Positions 8,024 through 17,170 of a stretch of 46,390 bases of DNA are shown here, one piece after another. Positions within the stretch are counted from its first letter, which is position 1, and the number at the start of each line of letters is the position of its first letter. This stretch comes from a virus. The position numbers and the translations under genes were made by a program. The stretch is from positions 1-46,390 of IMG/VR virus record IMGVR_UViG_3300001848_000720; one strand, given 5' to 3'. The notes under the pieces are model-generated. The model saw nothing but the letters and a program-made list of their open reading frames with translations. It was not told where the DNA came from and did no database searches.

Positions 8024-9322
8024 TCAATCCGATCTAATACTGTTCCACCAGTCATATAAGTCCCGATCCTGTGATAAAATGTCTGCCATACCGTATGTAT
8101 CACCACGTATGCGTTCTAGCTTCAAAATCCTACGTTTGCCACGTTGTAACCCCTGTTCCCAATCCCGAGGCCAAGCTTCTTGGAACGTGGGTCTAGCCGC
8201 GAGCTGCAACAGCACATCTCTCAAGGCGCCATTGGTCACTGTACACAAACGAGTGACCCACTGTTCCAATAGCGGGCGAGGCAAGGCCAAGGGACTCATC
8301 ACGATATCAGGACTGAAGCTGAATATGACCTTGGCCAATATCTGCACACCCAATTGATTGGCTAGACGTTGTATGGATTCAACTTCTAACAGTCCCGGCA
8401 GTGTCAGAGTAAAGTCTATACGCATCTGTCGCGGGGTTCTTTGTATAGTCATACCCTGTTGGAAATTCTCCAACCATTGCTGATATACCAAACCGGTTCT
8501 TATATACTCGCCAATCTTGCCGGTACCATCAAGACTGGCACAGATCTGCCAATCCCGCACATGACTCAAGATATCCCGATAAAGATTGAAACCACGATAG
8601 TCCACACGACTGAGATTGGTATTATATCTAGCATAGAGTTTTGGTGCATCACCTAGTTCTACTATACGTTGCATATATCGCCAATGTTGCTCATACATCA
8701 AGGGTTCGCCACCTACCCAATAAACTTCTTCCACGCGATGCTGTTCAACTGCTTGAGAAAATTCCTGCTCAACTTGAGTGTCTTGGAACTGATTGATTTG
8801 CTGTCGTACTTCGGGCCGTAGCCAGGCGTTTTGCGGATTATCCCAATTGATCATGTTGTGTTGTCGTTGCTCGGTTTCCCAAGCACTACTCAGCATGTCG
8901 CCGCAGGTACGACATTTGAAATTGCACAGGTTGCTGAACCGATAGTCCCAACTCACAGGACGCATTTGAGTTGAGCCATCCGCATCAGTAAGACGTATGG
9001 CTTCTTCGCGACGATGTCCAAACAGTTGATTGAAGTAATCACGGTACACATTGGTGTTTAGCAATTTGTGATTGCATACTTCACATTCGGGTAATTCTTC
9101 CCCGGCCATCATGCGTCGACGTACGCTACGCATATGATCCGAATTCCAATGTTCGTCCAGCGTGATGGGAATGTATTGACCGGTTCCCGCGGCTGTGTCA
9201 ATGTATTGTTGGAAATTTTGTGCAGGTTCCCGGCTGGCGCAACACATCCTGCGTTCAGTCTGGGGACTGAGGTACGTATGTACCCAAGGTGCCAGACAAA
9301 ATAACTTCAACTGTTCAGTCAT
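8024..9322 (-). CDS. Radical SAM protein with N-terminal twitch-like cysteine region (432 aa)
   Basis: The core radical SAM motif CX3CX2C is at C133, C137 and C140 (NLCNFKCRTCG) and binds the 4Fe-4S cluster that cleaves S-adenosylmethionine. The SAM-contacting GGEP is at 204-207. Before the core are C9 (FCLAPWVH), C27-C28 and C80-x2-C83, a pattern expected of twitch-type auxiliary cluster domains placed N-terminally (the N_Twi_rSAM group). Near 263-285 is DGTGKIGEYIRTGL, shared with the other three radical SAM proteins here. The start overlaps the upstream gene as ATGA. Substrate unknown; peptide or carbohydrate modification is inferred from the neighbours. Confidence 0.9.
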   Translation of the reverse strand: MTEQLKLFCLAPWVHTYLSPQTERRMCCASREPAQNFQQYIDTAAGTGQYIPITLDEHWNSDHMRSVRRRMMAGEELPECEVCNHKLLNTNVYRDYFNQLFGHRREEAIRLTDADGSTQMRPVSWDYRFSNLCNFKCRTCGDMLSSAWETEQRQHNMINWDNPQNAWLRPEVRQQINQFQDTQVEQEFSQAVEQHRVEEVYWVGGEPLMYEQHWRYMQRIVELGDAPKLYARYNTNLSRVDYRGFNLYRDILSHVRDWQICASLDGTGKIGEYIRTGLVYQQWLENFQQGMTIQRTPRQMRIDFTLTLPGLLEVESIQRLANQLGVQILAKVIFSFSPDIVMSPLALPRPLLEQWVTRLCTVTNGALRDVLLQLAARPTFQEAWPRDWEQGLQRGKRRILKLERIRGDTYGMADILSQDRDLYDWWNSIRSD

Positions 9323-10584
9323 ACCCCAAGTTTCTCAGACAACCAAGGGAAAACCAATCGCCAATTGAGATTCCTACGACGATCAATTTCATCAAGGTAA
9401 CATTTCAAGTTATGTTGTTCAGTCAAGTCAATTGTGTTTGCGTTGATAGATTTTATCAAGCCCTTCATATAATTTAGTCTTGTAAAGTCGGGATCAGAAT
9501 AGTTGGTCATCAGAGTCAAAATGTGTTCAAAGTCTTGATCAAAAAATCCCGGACCAAAGATTCTTGGATGTAGGTGTGGTCTCCCATCGACTAATCCAAA
9601 TGCGTGATGTATATTTCGAGTCTGCCGTATTTGATTGATGTAGGTCAACAGGTCCGGTAGTGTTTTAATTGTGAGACTAGTGATGGTATTGTTGATGTTT
9701 ATATCGATCCACCGGTGACTGCACAAGAATTCAAAATTTTGTTTCCATTGTTCTAGATTTAATCCGTAACGTACATATTCTTGTTCGACACCAAAACAGT
9801 CAATGCTGGCTGTGATACACACACGAGCCACCTTTCCTGTTTGGAATGCATGATGCATCTGATCCACAAACTGTTCAAGGATTTTTCTCGAAACCATTAG
9901 ATTGGATACCACAGTAAAATATAGTTTTTGATTTTGATTTGTTGTCACAAAGTCAATTAATCTAAAAAATTCTTTCTGATAAAACGGTTCTCCTCCTAGG
10001 ATGTTTAATTTTTCCAGGTGATGATAATTTTTGTCAAGCCATAGAAAAAACTGGTCGACTAACTCATCTATGCGATCAGATGTGTTGACCAGTGGTATTA
10101 TTTTTCTACCACTAGATCCCGGCACAGAGTATCCATAGCGACGGTTTTCATCATGAATTTGTGTGCTATTGCTTTCGTCGCAGTAGATGCAGGACATGTT
10201 ACATATATTATTGATGAAAACTTCCAACACTGTCGGTGTTACATTTACCGCTTTTGGATCTGTCTCTAATTCTGGTGGTGACATGCCTACTTGATCCATA
10301 TGATATAACCTATCACTGATACCACCTTGAGCCTCAATATGAGCGCAATATTGGCATCCTTTTTTTGTACCTTGCCCGGGAAATTCTCCGGCCAGTTGCA
10401 TTTTTCGATGTTCAATCCATATGGGATGATTGTGAAAATTTTGAAAGTTTTCAACTGTCAAAGGGTCAGTTGATATTACCCTATGGCAACAGGCTGTGGA
10501 TGCCTCTGGTAATCTCAGTGTGTTCCATGACCACTTTAATGGGCATGCTACCCCGGTTCTAATAGGAAAGGTTCTTGATGTCAT
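9319..10584 (-). CDS. Radical SAM protein with N-terminal twitch-like cysteine region (421 aa)
   Basis: Core cluster cysteines are C128, C132 and C135 (NICNMSCIYCD) and GGEP lies at 197-200. The N-terminal cysteine set is C14, C32-C33 (ACCHRV) and C77-x2-C80 (GCQYCAHIEAQG), again suggesting an auxiliary Fe-S cluster ahead of the catalytic barrel. The motif GVEQEYVRYGL near 257 matches the paralogues. The sequence is richer in Lys, Asn and Ile than its paralogues and the gene looks more AT-rich than its neighbours, which may mean a separate origin. Its start overlaps the upstream gene by 4 bp (ATGA), and its stop overlaps the next start the same way, so translation is likely coupled. Confidence 0.9.
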   Translation of the reverse strand: MTSRTFPIRTGVACPLKWSWNTLRLPEASTACCHRVISTDPLTVENFQNFHNHPIWIEHRKMQLAGEFPGQGTKKGCQYCAHIEAQGGISDRLYHMDQVGMSPPELETDPKAVNVTPTVLEVFINNICNMSCIYCDESNSTQIHDENRRYGYSVPGSSGRKIIPLVNTSDRIDELVDQFFLWLDKNYHHLEKLNILGGEPFYQKEFFRLIDFVTTNQNQKLYFTVVSNLMVSRKILEQFVDQMHHAFQTGKVARVCITASIDCFGVEQEYVRYGLNLEQWKQNFEFLCSHRWIDININNTITSLTIKTLPDLLTYINQIRQTRNIHHAFGLVDGRPHLHPRIFGPGFFDQDFEHILTLMTNYSDPDFTRLNYMKGLIKSINANTIDLTEQHNLKCYLDEIDRRRNLNWRLVFPWLSEKLGV

Positions 10585-11918
10585 AGATGTCCTTCATACC
10601 AAGATCTCAAACTTGGAAATGTATTTGTAAAATGTTTACCCCGACGTTGATCATATTGATGATAAAAATTGACAAAGTCTTGCTGTAATTTAGGCATGTC
10701 AAAGGATTCACTATGCGGTGTTTTGACCACATCTAGGTAGTCTATTAACCTTTGTACGTGATTAATTTCGTGCTCGTGCAACAAAGGATTGTCACGATTG
10801 AAATCTAACCAAGCCTCTAGACGTTTGCGATGTCGATCACGCTGCGAATGAGGTAAAACCAACGGTGATTGAAAACTGGGAAATCGTAAAATATTGAGAG
10901 TGAAACTTACACGATTGCGACCGTATGTCTGCTTGATCGCCATGAGCCAAGTGAGGTACTCGGGCAAGCTATCCAGGCACAGAGCGTTTATGGTGCACAT
11001 GCTATGCAATGCCTGTATACGAGATTGATCCAATATCAAATGTATGTTGTCCACCCACTGATTGAACTTCAATCCATCACGAATATATTCAGCTTGAACA
11101 CCCATGGACTCATTGCTGGTATAAATCTCAAGGTGTTCAATATCCTCAACTTGATGCAGGAAATGTTGTATACGATTTTGATCCATGCCCAAGTTACTGT
11201 TGATTGCCAGGTGTGTCTTGCTACGCCCTTGATTGTGTTTGAACCAATCAATCAGTTTCCAAGTATAACCCGACATAAGAGGTTCACCACCGGTGATCCT
11301 GAGCTCCTGTAGGGTGCGATGCAGATCACTCTCCCACCACTCAAAGAATGCCTCGGCGTAGGGATTGATTTCGCCGTACTGATACAGCTGGGCGTTATCG
11401 TGTGCGTGAGTAAAGTGATTTCGTCCATCACTGACCAAGCCCTGGTAGGCGCCGTTTTTATGTATATCGCGTACCCAGGTGCTAGAAAAAGCAGGATTGC
11501 AATAGCTACAGGCAAACTGGCAGGTGCGATCAAAACTGATTTCCAAGGTGCGGAGATTCACATCCTGGTCCGAGGGAGTGTTCCGAGCTTGTTCAAGCGC
11601 CTGGATAGGATATATACGACTTTTGTACACACGATCACTGATGGCATCACGATCCATGTCCTCGATCTTCCAGCAGTATTCGCAGCCTCGCGGTCGTTGT
11701 CCGGTCTGCATAAGAGCACGATCCTGTTTTTTCTCGGGGGTATTGTGCAACAGCCCAGGGTTGGTGCTGACCTTATCTTTGTCTACCAAATGGGCCGGTG
11801 GGTGGTGGCAGCTGGTGGTCATACCGCTGCCAAGCCAAATAGTAGCATTATACCATTTGGCTGCACAAAAACTAGGACTCAGTGTGTCTAATACGCGGCG
11901 GAATTCTTGATCATTCAT
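10581..11918 (-). CDS. Radical SAM protein with N-terminal C-x-HPP and CxxCW motifs (445 aa)
   Basis: Core cluster cysteines C133, C137 and C140 (TCQFACSYCNP); GGEP at 210-213. N-terminal cysteines: C18 (FCAAKW), C37 in SCHHPP, and C79-x2-C82 in CEYCWKIED. It is the closest relative here of the protein at 13025-14455: both have SYC-x-P-x-FSS after the core motif and NPY-x-EAF-x2-WW before GGEP. The start is set at ATG 11918, one base after the upstream stop; the TTG at 11930 that extends the frame lies inside the neighbour. A chemical role cannot be read from sequence. Confidence 0.9.
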   Translation of the reverse strand: MNDQEFRRVLDTLSPSFCAAKWYNATIWLGSGMTTSCHHPPAHLVDKDKVSTNPGLLHNTPEKKQDRALMQTGQRPRGCEYCWKIEDMDRDAISDRVYKSRIYPIQALEQARNTPSDQDVNLRTLEISFDRTCQFACSYCNPAFSSTWVRDIHKNGAYQGLVSDGRNHFTHAHDNAQLYQYGEINPYAEAFFEWWESDLHRTLQELRITGGEPLMSGYTWKLIDWFKHNQGRSKTHLAINSNLGMDQNRIQHFLHQVEDIEHLEIYTSNESMGVQAEYIRDGLKFNQWVDNIHLILDQSRIQALHSMCTINALCLDSLPEYLTWLMAIKQTYGRNRVSFTLNILRFPSFQSPLVLPHSQRDRHRKRLEAWLDFNRDNPLLHEHEINHVQRLIDYLDVVKTPHSESFDMPKLQQDFVNFYHQYDQRRGKHFTNTFPSLRSWYEGHL

Positions 11919-11919
11919 G

Positions 11920-13041
11920 CTAATTTCCAATTTGTCTTTTGTCTAAATATTGTTCCAAATCTGTTATCAGTCGACTTTTTTCCTGTTGATTATATTCTAA
12001 CAATCGTTGATAGTTATACTCGCATGTGGCTCTGGCAGCATTCAAGAATTTTTCAGCACCATTGTAACATATATCAGCCACAACATCAATTATAGATTGA
12101 GCCCGATCAACCGGATCATGAATCTGATCAAATCCTTCATCAATTAAGTCCCCAAATGTACGGAATCCGATATTGTGCAAATCTCGATAAAATCCCGGAT
12201 TGGCTGCCACCACAAACGGATGACACATGATCATGGGTTTCCAGAGTTTTTCTGTGCGGAAACTGCAATCGTATTCAAACACCGATTCGGTCACTAGACT
12301 GAAATAGGTGTCAATGTAGGCTCTGGGATTGATTATTCGATCTCCCCACGAGACGTCTTCAAACAGTTTGCTCTTGGCCCAGTCCATCTGACTATCAATG
12401 CAATTAAATTTGCTCGCAGCCTCAGTAAACTCGTACTTGGATGGCAGTAATCTAATGGGTTCCTTCCAGTCTGGTGTTGGAAGAGTACCAAATATTTCTA
12501 TATCTCTGTCTAAATTGGTCCACAGTGCAGATTCTAGGAGCCCGCGTTTTCGAAGATGATCTATTAGATACTTGCGATGCGAACGTAATCTCCCATTTAG
12601 CATAAGAAATGAGTAGGGCTTATTGATATCTTCGTAAACCTGTTGCCATGATTGACGGGCTACAAGATTTTCTGGTGCTGTTACGATATCAACACACGGA
12701 AAATCATTAATAGTGGTAAGAAATTTAAATTTGGTATTATAATTGCCACCGTGCATCAAGCCCAATGTACCATTGCTGAGAGCTGGCATAATGTTTAACA
12801 ATTCAATCTGTCTTATCAACATCGCCGATCCCTCGGCAGTATAGCTCAATATGACATTTCGTTGTGACTTTGATAATATATCCTCACGAGATCTAGACAG
12901 CGTATTTCTACCCACGATGTAAAACGTGCTATTGCAGAATTTCACCTCTTCCCAACAAGAAAAAACTTCGTCGGCGTAAGGTTCAAGCAAACAAAAGGTA
13001 TCAGCACCACGATCAACTGCTAATCTATATTTTCCGAGCAT
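11920..13041 (-). CDS. Putative glycosyltransferase, exostosin/fucosyltransferase-like C-terminal half (373 aa)
   Basis: The C-terminal half carries SLVTES (248-253), RTEKLWKP (262-269) and HPFVVAANPGFYRDL (274-288). This resembles the nucleotide-sugar-binding end of GT-B enzymes such as exostosin-like or GT10 proteins, where a T-E-K element precedes a strand and a Gly/Pro loop. The middle has LNGRLRSHRKYL (about 148-159), as in related phage proteins. No DxD is needed in GT-B folds. I start at ATG 13041, with AGGAA 10 bp upstream; a GTG at 13050 is also in frame. The gene lies between two closely related radical SAM genes. Donor and acceptor are unknown. Confidence 0.7.
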   Translation of the reverse strand: MLGKYRLAVDRGADTFCLLEPYADEVFSCWEEVKFCNSTFYIVGRNTLSRSREDILSKSQRNVILSYTAEGSAMLIRQIELLNIMPALSNGTLGLMHGGNYNTKFKFLTTINDFPCVDIVTAPENLVARQSWQQVYEDINKPYSFLMLNGRLRSHRKYLIDHLRKRGLLESALWTNLDRDIEIFGTLPTPDWKEPIRLLPSKYEFTEAASKFNCIDSQMDWAKSKLFEDVSWGDRIINPRAYIDTYFSLVTESVFEYDCSFRTEKLWKPMIMCHPFVVAANPGFYRDLHNIGFRTFGDLIDEGFDQIHDPVDRAQSIIDVVADICYNGAEKFLNAARATCEYNYQRLLEYNQQEKSRLITDLEQYLDKRQIGN

Positions 13042-14455
13042 AATATTCACATTCCTGCCACCAGGTGCGCATCTCGGGAAATGTAGCTAAAAAATCTGTA
13101 CCACGCCGTCGGTCGTGCTCGCTAAAGAAACGATAAAAATCGGCCATATGACGATGGCGTTGCTGTTCGGGCATACGTTGTCCATCACGCATCCAAGCTA
13201 TGTCGCGATCCAGGCGGGCGATTTCATAATCTTTGAATCCTTGAAATCGAGTTTCTGGTGTTTCGGTCTGGCGTAACATCCAGGCCCAAAGCAGTTCTAG
13301 CTGATCCACATAGCTTTCGGGCAGTATCTGCAGGCTCTGCCAAGCCGGTTGTCTCAATACCGGGGTGTCAAACCATATTCGTTGATAGGTGTCACTGTAG
13401 GCTTTCCTCAAGCCCAGAATGCCTGCAAACAATTTCTCCAGGCCCGATACTGATAGATTGTTCATTGTGACTATGAACGTGATGCTGTTTCGAGATGGAA
13501 TGTCGGTGAGGAACTGGTTCACCCGATCCCAGAGCAGATCAAAGTTGAGCCCATGACGTATGTATTGGGCCTGATCTCCCCAGCTATCCAAGCTCACAAA
13601 CTGCATGAAATGTTCCAGCTGACCCTCCTGGCACAGCGTCTGGAGGTAACCTTTGTAGCGTTGCCAGCTGTGTTCATCTACAGAAAAGTTACTGGTCACA
13701 CAGAGATGCAGGTCCGAGCGCGGATGCTCTAACACATAGTCAAACACACGATAGGTATTGCGATCCAGCAAAGGTTCACCACCGGTCATGCGGAAATGTG
13801 TCAGCCGGGGATAGAGTTCAGGCCACCACTGCCAGAAAGCCTCTACATAGGGATTGTGTTCACGGGCAGGAATAGGGCGGCGATCCCCAACAAAATGCTC
13901 AGGAGCATTATGAGGTACCAGGGTAGGGTAAGCACCCAATCTAGTGACTTCGTCTGCCCATGAGCTACTAAACTGAGGACTGCAATAGCTACACCTAAGA
14001 TTGCAAACGTGATTGAAGTTGACTTCAACATAGCTAGGAACAACATCTTCATCTCCGGTTGAATTGCGTACGCGATCAAAATCTCGAGCTGCCCATGGCT
14101 CACCACTACGGTAATGTCGATCACTCAGTTTGCCTTGATCCTCCATGTTCCAACAATACTGGCATTCTGGGGGTCGCTCGCCGGCCAGCATGAGTTTTCT
14201 TTGCTGTTTTTTATAGTCGGTGTTGTGCAAGGCCGCGGGATTGCGCCCGATAGACTCCACAGGTATGCGATGCAGGGGTGGATGATAACAACTGTTGTTG
14301 AGCCCCGTGGGCAGGTGTAGGCTTACCTGTTGCCATTTGGCCAAGCACAGAGCCGGACCCAGCTGCTCATGCATCTGTTCGGCCGCGGTGAGAAACTGGC
14401 TGCGGAAATGCGTATCAACTTGATCACCTGGGTTGTCTTTGTTGCTATCTGACAT
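13025..14455 (-). CDS. Radical SAM protein with N-terminal C-x-HPP and CxxCW motifs (476 aa)
   Basis: First radical SAM gene in transcription order. Core cysteines C151, C155 and C158 (VCNLRCSYCSP), GGEP at 225-228, N-terminal cysteines C37 (LCLAKW), C56 in SCYHPP, and C98-x2-C101 in CQYCWNMED. DSWGDQAQYIRHGL near 274-287 is the shared downstream motif. This layout fits an N-terminal twitch-type auxiliary cluster plus a standard partial TIM barrel. Its ATG lies 7 bp after the stop of the DGD-type glycosyltransferase-like gene, and its end overlaps the next gene by 17 bp. No substrate peptide gene is obvious beside it. Confidence 0.91.
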   Translation of the reverse strand: MSDSNKDNPGDQVDTHFRSQFLTAAEQMHEQLGPALCLAKWQQVSLHLPTGLNNSCYHPPLHRIPVESIGRNPAALHNTDYKKQQRKLMLAGERPPECQYCWNMEDQGKLSDRHYRSGEPWAARDFDRVRNSTGDEDVVPSYVEVNFNHVCNLRCSYCSPQFSSSWADEVTRLGAYPTLVPHNAPEHFVGDRRPIPAREHNPYVEAFWQWWPELYPRLTHFRMTGGEPLLDRNTYRVFDYVLEHPRSDLHLCVTSNFSVDEHSWQRYKGYLQTLCQEGQLEHFMQFVSLDSWGDQAQYIRHGLNFDLLWDRVNQFLTDIPSRNSITFIVTMNNLSVSGLEKLFAGILGLRKAYSDTYQRIWFDTPVLRQPAWQSLQILPESYVDQLELLWAWMLRQTETPETRFQGFKDYEIARLDRDIAWMRDGQRMPEQQRHRHMADFYRFFSEHDRRRGTDFLATFPEMRTWWQECEYYARKI

Positions 14456-14462
14456 GTATCTA

Positions 14463-15392
14463 TTACCAGCCTTCTTGACGACGTATCACATCAATTTCGC
14501 GAACCATGATGCCGCGGTTGCACCAATCACCGAGATAGTGACGTTTGAAAAATGCACTCTGTTCTGCTTCAAACATGCTGACCGGTAGACCCAATTGCTC
14601 ATGCAATTCAAGACCAAGTTGACCTGCCAATACTCTAGGATCTGACGTTTGTACAGTATCCCATAGCTGGATCAATTGATCAAAATCTTGCACCGCATGA
14701 TAATCCCAATTTGTGAGCATGGTCATATAGGTACCCTGCCGCGCACCAGCCATGGCCCAACGACCATGCTCCACATCAGATCCTATGTTATGCCATATGG
14801 TAAGATGATCGAGATTGCGGCGATGTACACGTTCACGAAATTCAGACACAGTGGGACGATGCCCCTGATTGAGGCACATTTTGACACCTTCGCGGAAACC
14901 GGCACGCCAGGCCTGGAATGCCGAACCATTGGGATAGGTAGTGCTATAGCAATCATACATGCTCCAATACAGCGGATCCCAACAGAATTCAACTTGAGTT
15001 TCCGTGGCACCATCTGATGCTTCATGGGTTCGCATGCTATTCACGTAACTTCTTGTCCAACAGCTGATACCACCATTGCCATATTTCAAACCATTGATGT
15101 GATTGTGTGCTCGCCAACGATATACCGCCTTCTCCCATTGTTCATCAACAAATTCCAGCGTGAGATTGAAGAACGCTGCATCTGGTAAATTATCTCCATC
15201 GATCAAGACAAATCGTTCGGTATCACTGGCTTCGGCAGCGGCCTTGTGTGCAGCATCACTACCCTTGATGCCATGTACGCGGCGTGCCCACGGCACTAGA
15301 TTAGAGATTTTGGCCCAAAATTCTTCACATTGGGGTTCATCATAGCTGAGATAGATACAATCAATATCTGCGATATCTAGATATTGAGTCAT
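14463..15392 (-). CDS. Glycosyltransferase-like protein with DGD motif (309 aa)
   Basis: The N-terminus looks like a GT-A nucleotide-sugar-binding domain: IYLSYDEPQ at about 13-21, then FVLIDGDN with D65-G-D67 as a DxD-type metal and donor site. A large aromatic-rich region follows (Trp/Tyr segments near 85-175). The family recurs in T4-like phages, and the region from 11 to 70 aligns by eye with the C-terminal part of the 538-residue protein at 5339-6955. Start ATG 15392 overlaps the upstream stop as ATGA; the frame stays open to 15440 but would overlap further. Glycan transfer is likely, with an unknown target. Confidence 0.75.
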   Translation of the reverse strand: MTQYLDIADIDCIYLSYDEPQCEEFWAKISNLVPWARRVHGIKGSDAAHKAAAEASDTERFVLIDGDNLPDAAFFNLTLEFVDEQWEKAVYRWRAHNHINGLKYGNGGISCWTRSYVNSMRTHEASDGATETQVEFCWDPLYWSMYDCYSTTYPNGSAFQAWRAGFREGVKMCLNQGHRPTVSEFRERVHRRNLDHLTIWHNIGSDVEHGRWAMAGARQGTYMTMLTNWDYHAVQDFDQLIQLWDTVQTSDPRVLAGQLGLELHEQLGLPVSMFEAEQSAFFKRHYLGDWCNRGIMVREIDVIRRQEGW

Positions 15393-15709
15393 GATTGGCT
15401 CCAACACACGTGATTCTGGTCCGTGGTAACCACCACACATATATCCCTGGGATCGCAGGGTGTACCGACGTCACTGGGTTTGAGTTTATGTCCGGTGGGT
15501 AATATTACCAGCCGACCTTGCTGCACTCTCACATTCAGTGGTTGCCGTTGATAGCATTCAGCATCAATTTCTATATATTCCCCCGGGAGATCCTCCATGG
15601 TATAACAAACAGGTTTTCCTTTTGAGTCGTAATATAAACGGTAACTCGCTAGTTTGGGTTCAGGCATAGCGTGTAATGTGCCCCAAAATTCTTCTGGTGT
15701 TATCGACAT
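15389..15709 (-). CDS. Small conserved hypothetical protein in the glycosyltransferase operon (106 aa)
   Basis: A 106-residue, probably mainly beta protein. It has SYRLYYDSKGKPVCYTMED near 29-47 and a DLPGEYIEI strand, and no catalytic signature, signal or membrane segment. The start at ATG 15709 overlaps the upstream glycosyltransferase gene by 10 bp, and the stop overlaps the next start by 4 bp. The longer frame to 15745 would overlap further and is less likely. Its fixed place between two glycosyltransferase-like genes suggests an accessory or partner role, which is inference only. Confidence 0.72.
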   Translation of the reverse strand: MSITPEEFWGTLHAMPEPKLASYRLYYDSKGKPVCYTMEDLPGEYIEIDAECYQRQPLNVRVQQGRLVILPTGHKLKPSDVGTPCDPRDICVVVTTDQNHVCWSQS

Positions 15710-16425
15710 AACCAATCCTTGTGATGATAGTGTACCAGGCCCCATTGAGCCACGGTATTGATACGTAAGCCGGGATCTGTAAATTCCCAGATCAAGTCTT
15801 GAGTCCAGTCGGGATGTTGTGTTCCCGCGATGTGTGATTTCATATGTACTATGGTTGGACCCAGGCCAGGTGGCAGTGTAACTTGATCCACACCCAGTAT
15901 CACAGCCACCATGGCATACACCACGTCGGTGCTGGGTTGATCTTCGCTGAACCGTAATAGGCGACGATAATCATGCCAATTGGAAAAAATTTCTCTCACA
16001 AGGCCAAAGAATTTCTGCGCCCCAGGAGAAAGACGCCAATAGGTGATGGCATTATAAACATCCGGTAAATCGTTGGCATCGAATACCTGTCGATAATGTC
16101 GCACAGCAGTGACACGATCGTAGTAGTCCCGAGCACCACAACTGATTACTACATCACGATTTTCAAACAGTGTCCACCAATGATCTATGGGACTAGCACA
16201 CCACATGTCGGCTTCCAGTTTAATAGTTTGTCGATAGGGACTAGCACCAAACACTTGCCAATCATTGGCATATCCACCTTGATCACCGTACGGCAGATCT
16301 GTCATGATGGTGATGTTGGCATCGGGGTGCCACTCTAGGATAGAATCTCGTAGACGCTCCGCGCAGGTGAGATAGGTTGCGCCCCAGGCCGGTATAAGAT
16401 ATCCACGTTCAGCTGTGATTGCCAA
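15700..16425 (-). CDS. Putative GT-A glycosyltransferase (241 aa, TTG start)
   Basis: The protein begins with a short strand (GYLIPAWG), then a helix of the type seen in GT8-like enzymes. KLEADMWC around 69-76 gives E71-A-D73 at the position of the donor- and metal-binding DxD. Downstream are PDVYNAITYWR near 120-130, a likely acceptor-side segment, and a Trp/His-rich end (VHYHHKDW). The only reasonable start is TTG 16425: a stop codon precedes it directly in frame and the first in-frame ATG is about 40 codons inside the domain. It overlaps the upstream gene by 17 bp. Probably the same broad fold as the protein at 16409-17170. Confidence 0.78.
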   Translation of the reverse strand: MAITAERGYLIPAWGATYLTCAERLRDSILEWHPDANITIMTDLPYGDQGGYANDWQVFGASPYRQTIKLEADMWCASPIDHWWTLFENRDVVISCGARDYYDRVTAVRHYRQVFDANDLPDVYNAITYWRLSPGAQKFFGLVREIFSNWHDYRRLLRFSEDQPSTDVVYAMVAVILGVDQVTLPPGLGPTIVHMKSHIAGTQHPDWTQDLIWEFTDPGLRINTVAQWGLVHYHHKDWLCR

Positions 16426-17170
16426 CTATGACTCCCAATTGTTGTTTTCCCATGGCATGAAAATCCTGTCCACGGAGTTGCAACCAATATCTACGATCTT
16501 GGTTAACGAAATCTACCCGATAACTGTCTTGATCCTGACAAGTGAGCTGATGTTGCGGCATCAAGGTAGCCAGAGACCAGGGTATGGCTGCATGATCCAA
16601 CACATGTCCGTTGACGATACCCAGTGCCATGCTCAAGGCATGATCGTTGCGATAGGTGTTTTTGTGGTTGTGGTAGATTTGCCGATAGTGATTCCAGTGC
16701 TCGCGTATCATGATCATGGAATCAAATATCAATTCTGCGGCTCGGCTGCGCCTGAACATCATGACGGTAGCCCACCACTGTGGCATACGTACCGCACCAA
16801 AATAGTTGTGGTCCTCAAACGAGCTGATTCCCGTGACATCATGTGCCCAACGATGCGCTACAAAATCCAGGTCCAGGTCCAACAATACCGACAACTGATC
16901 GCTGGCCACCACATAATCTGCATCCAGCACCAGAGTACGTTCCCACGGCGAAACACGATAGGCATCCACGCGGGACTCATTGTACCAAAACATGTGACGA
17001 CCGTAATCGGGAAACCAGCGACTCTGTGCAGGTCGAGCTAGATCTCGTTCTGTCACAATGTGAGTGGGGATACCCAGATGCCGTTCAATATTGCAGGCCG
17101 ACCACTGAGCCAGGGCCTCATAATTGATCTCGTTGTTGTTGATAGCAAAGATTAACGCGCCGGTGGTCAT
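16409..17170 (-). CDS. Putative GT-A glycosyltransferase with DAD motif (253 aa)
   Basis: The N-terminal beta strand ALIFAINNN and the later TLVLDADYVV (D83-A-D85) form a typical GT-A donor-site arrangement. NDHALSMALG near 174-183 resembles the conserved second-half segment of such enzymes. Its length is in the usual range for a single catalytic domain, with no membrane anchor, so it would act in the cytoplasm of the infected cell. The start ATG overlaps the stop of the 101-residue gene as ATGA. Donor and acceptor are unknown; fibre or cell-surface glycan are the likely options by context. Confidence 0.8.
   Translation of the reverse strand: MTTGALIFAINNNEINYEALAQWSACNIERHLGIPTHIVTERDLARPAQSRWFPDYGRHMFWYNESRVDAYRVSPWERTLVLDADYVVASDQLSVLLDLDLDFVAHRWAHDVTGISSFEDHNYFGAVRMPQWWATVMMFRRSRAAELIFDSMIMIREHWNHYRQIYHNHKNTYRNDHALSMALGIVNGHVLDHAAIPWSLATLMPQHQLTCQDQDSYRVDFVNQDRRYWLQLRGQDFHAMGKQQLGVIVGNHS

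Noticed and set aside
11319-11891. 190-codon plus-strand frame inside the radical SAM gene
   Set aside because: Antisense to a gene with intact CX3CX2C and GGEP motifs; no start signal and no recognisable protein.
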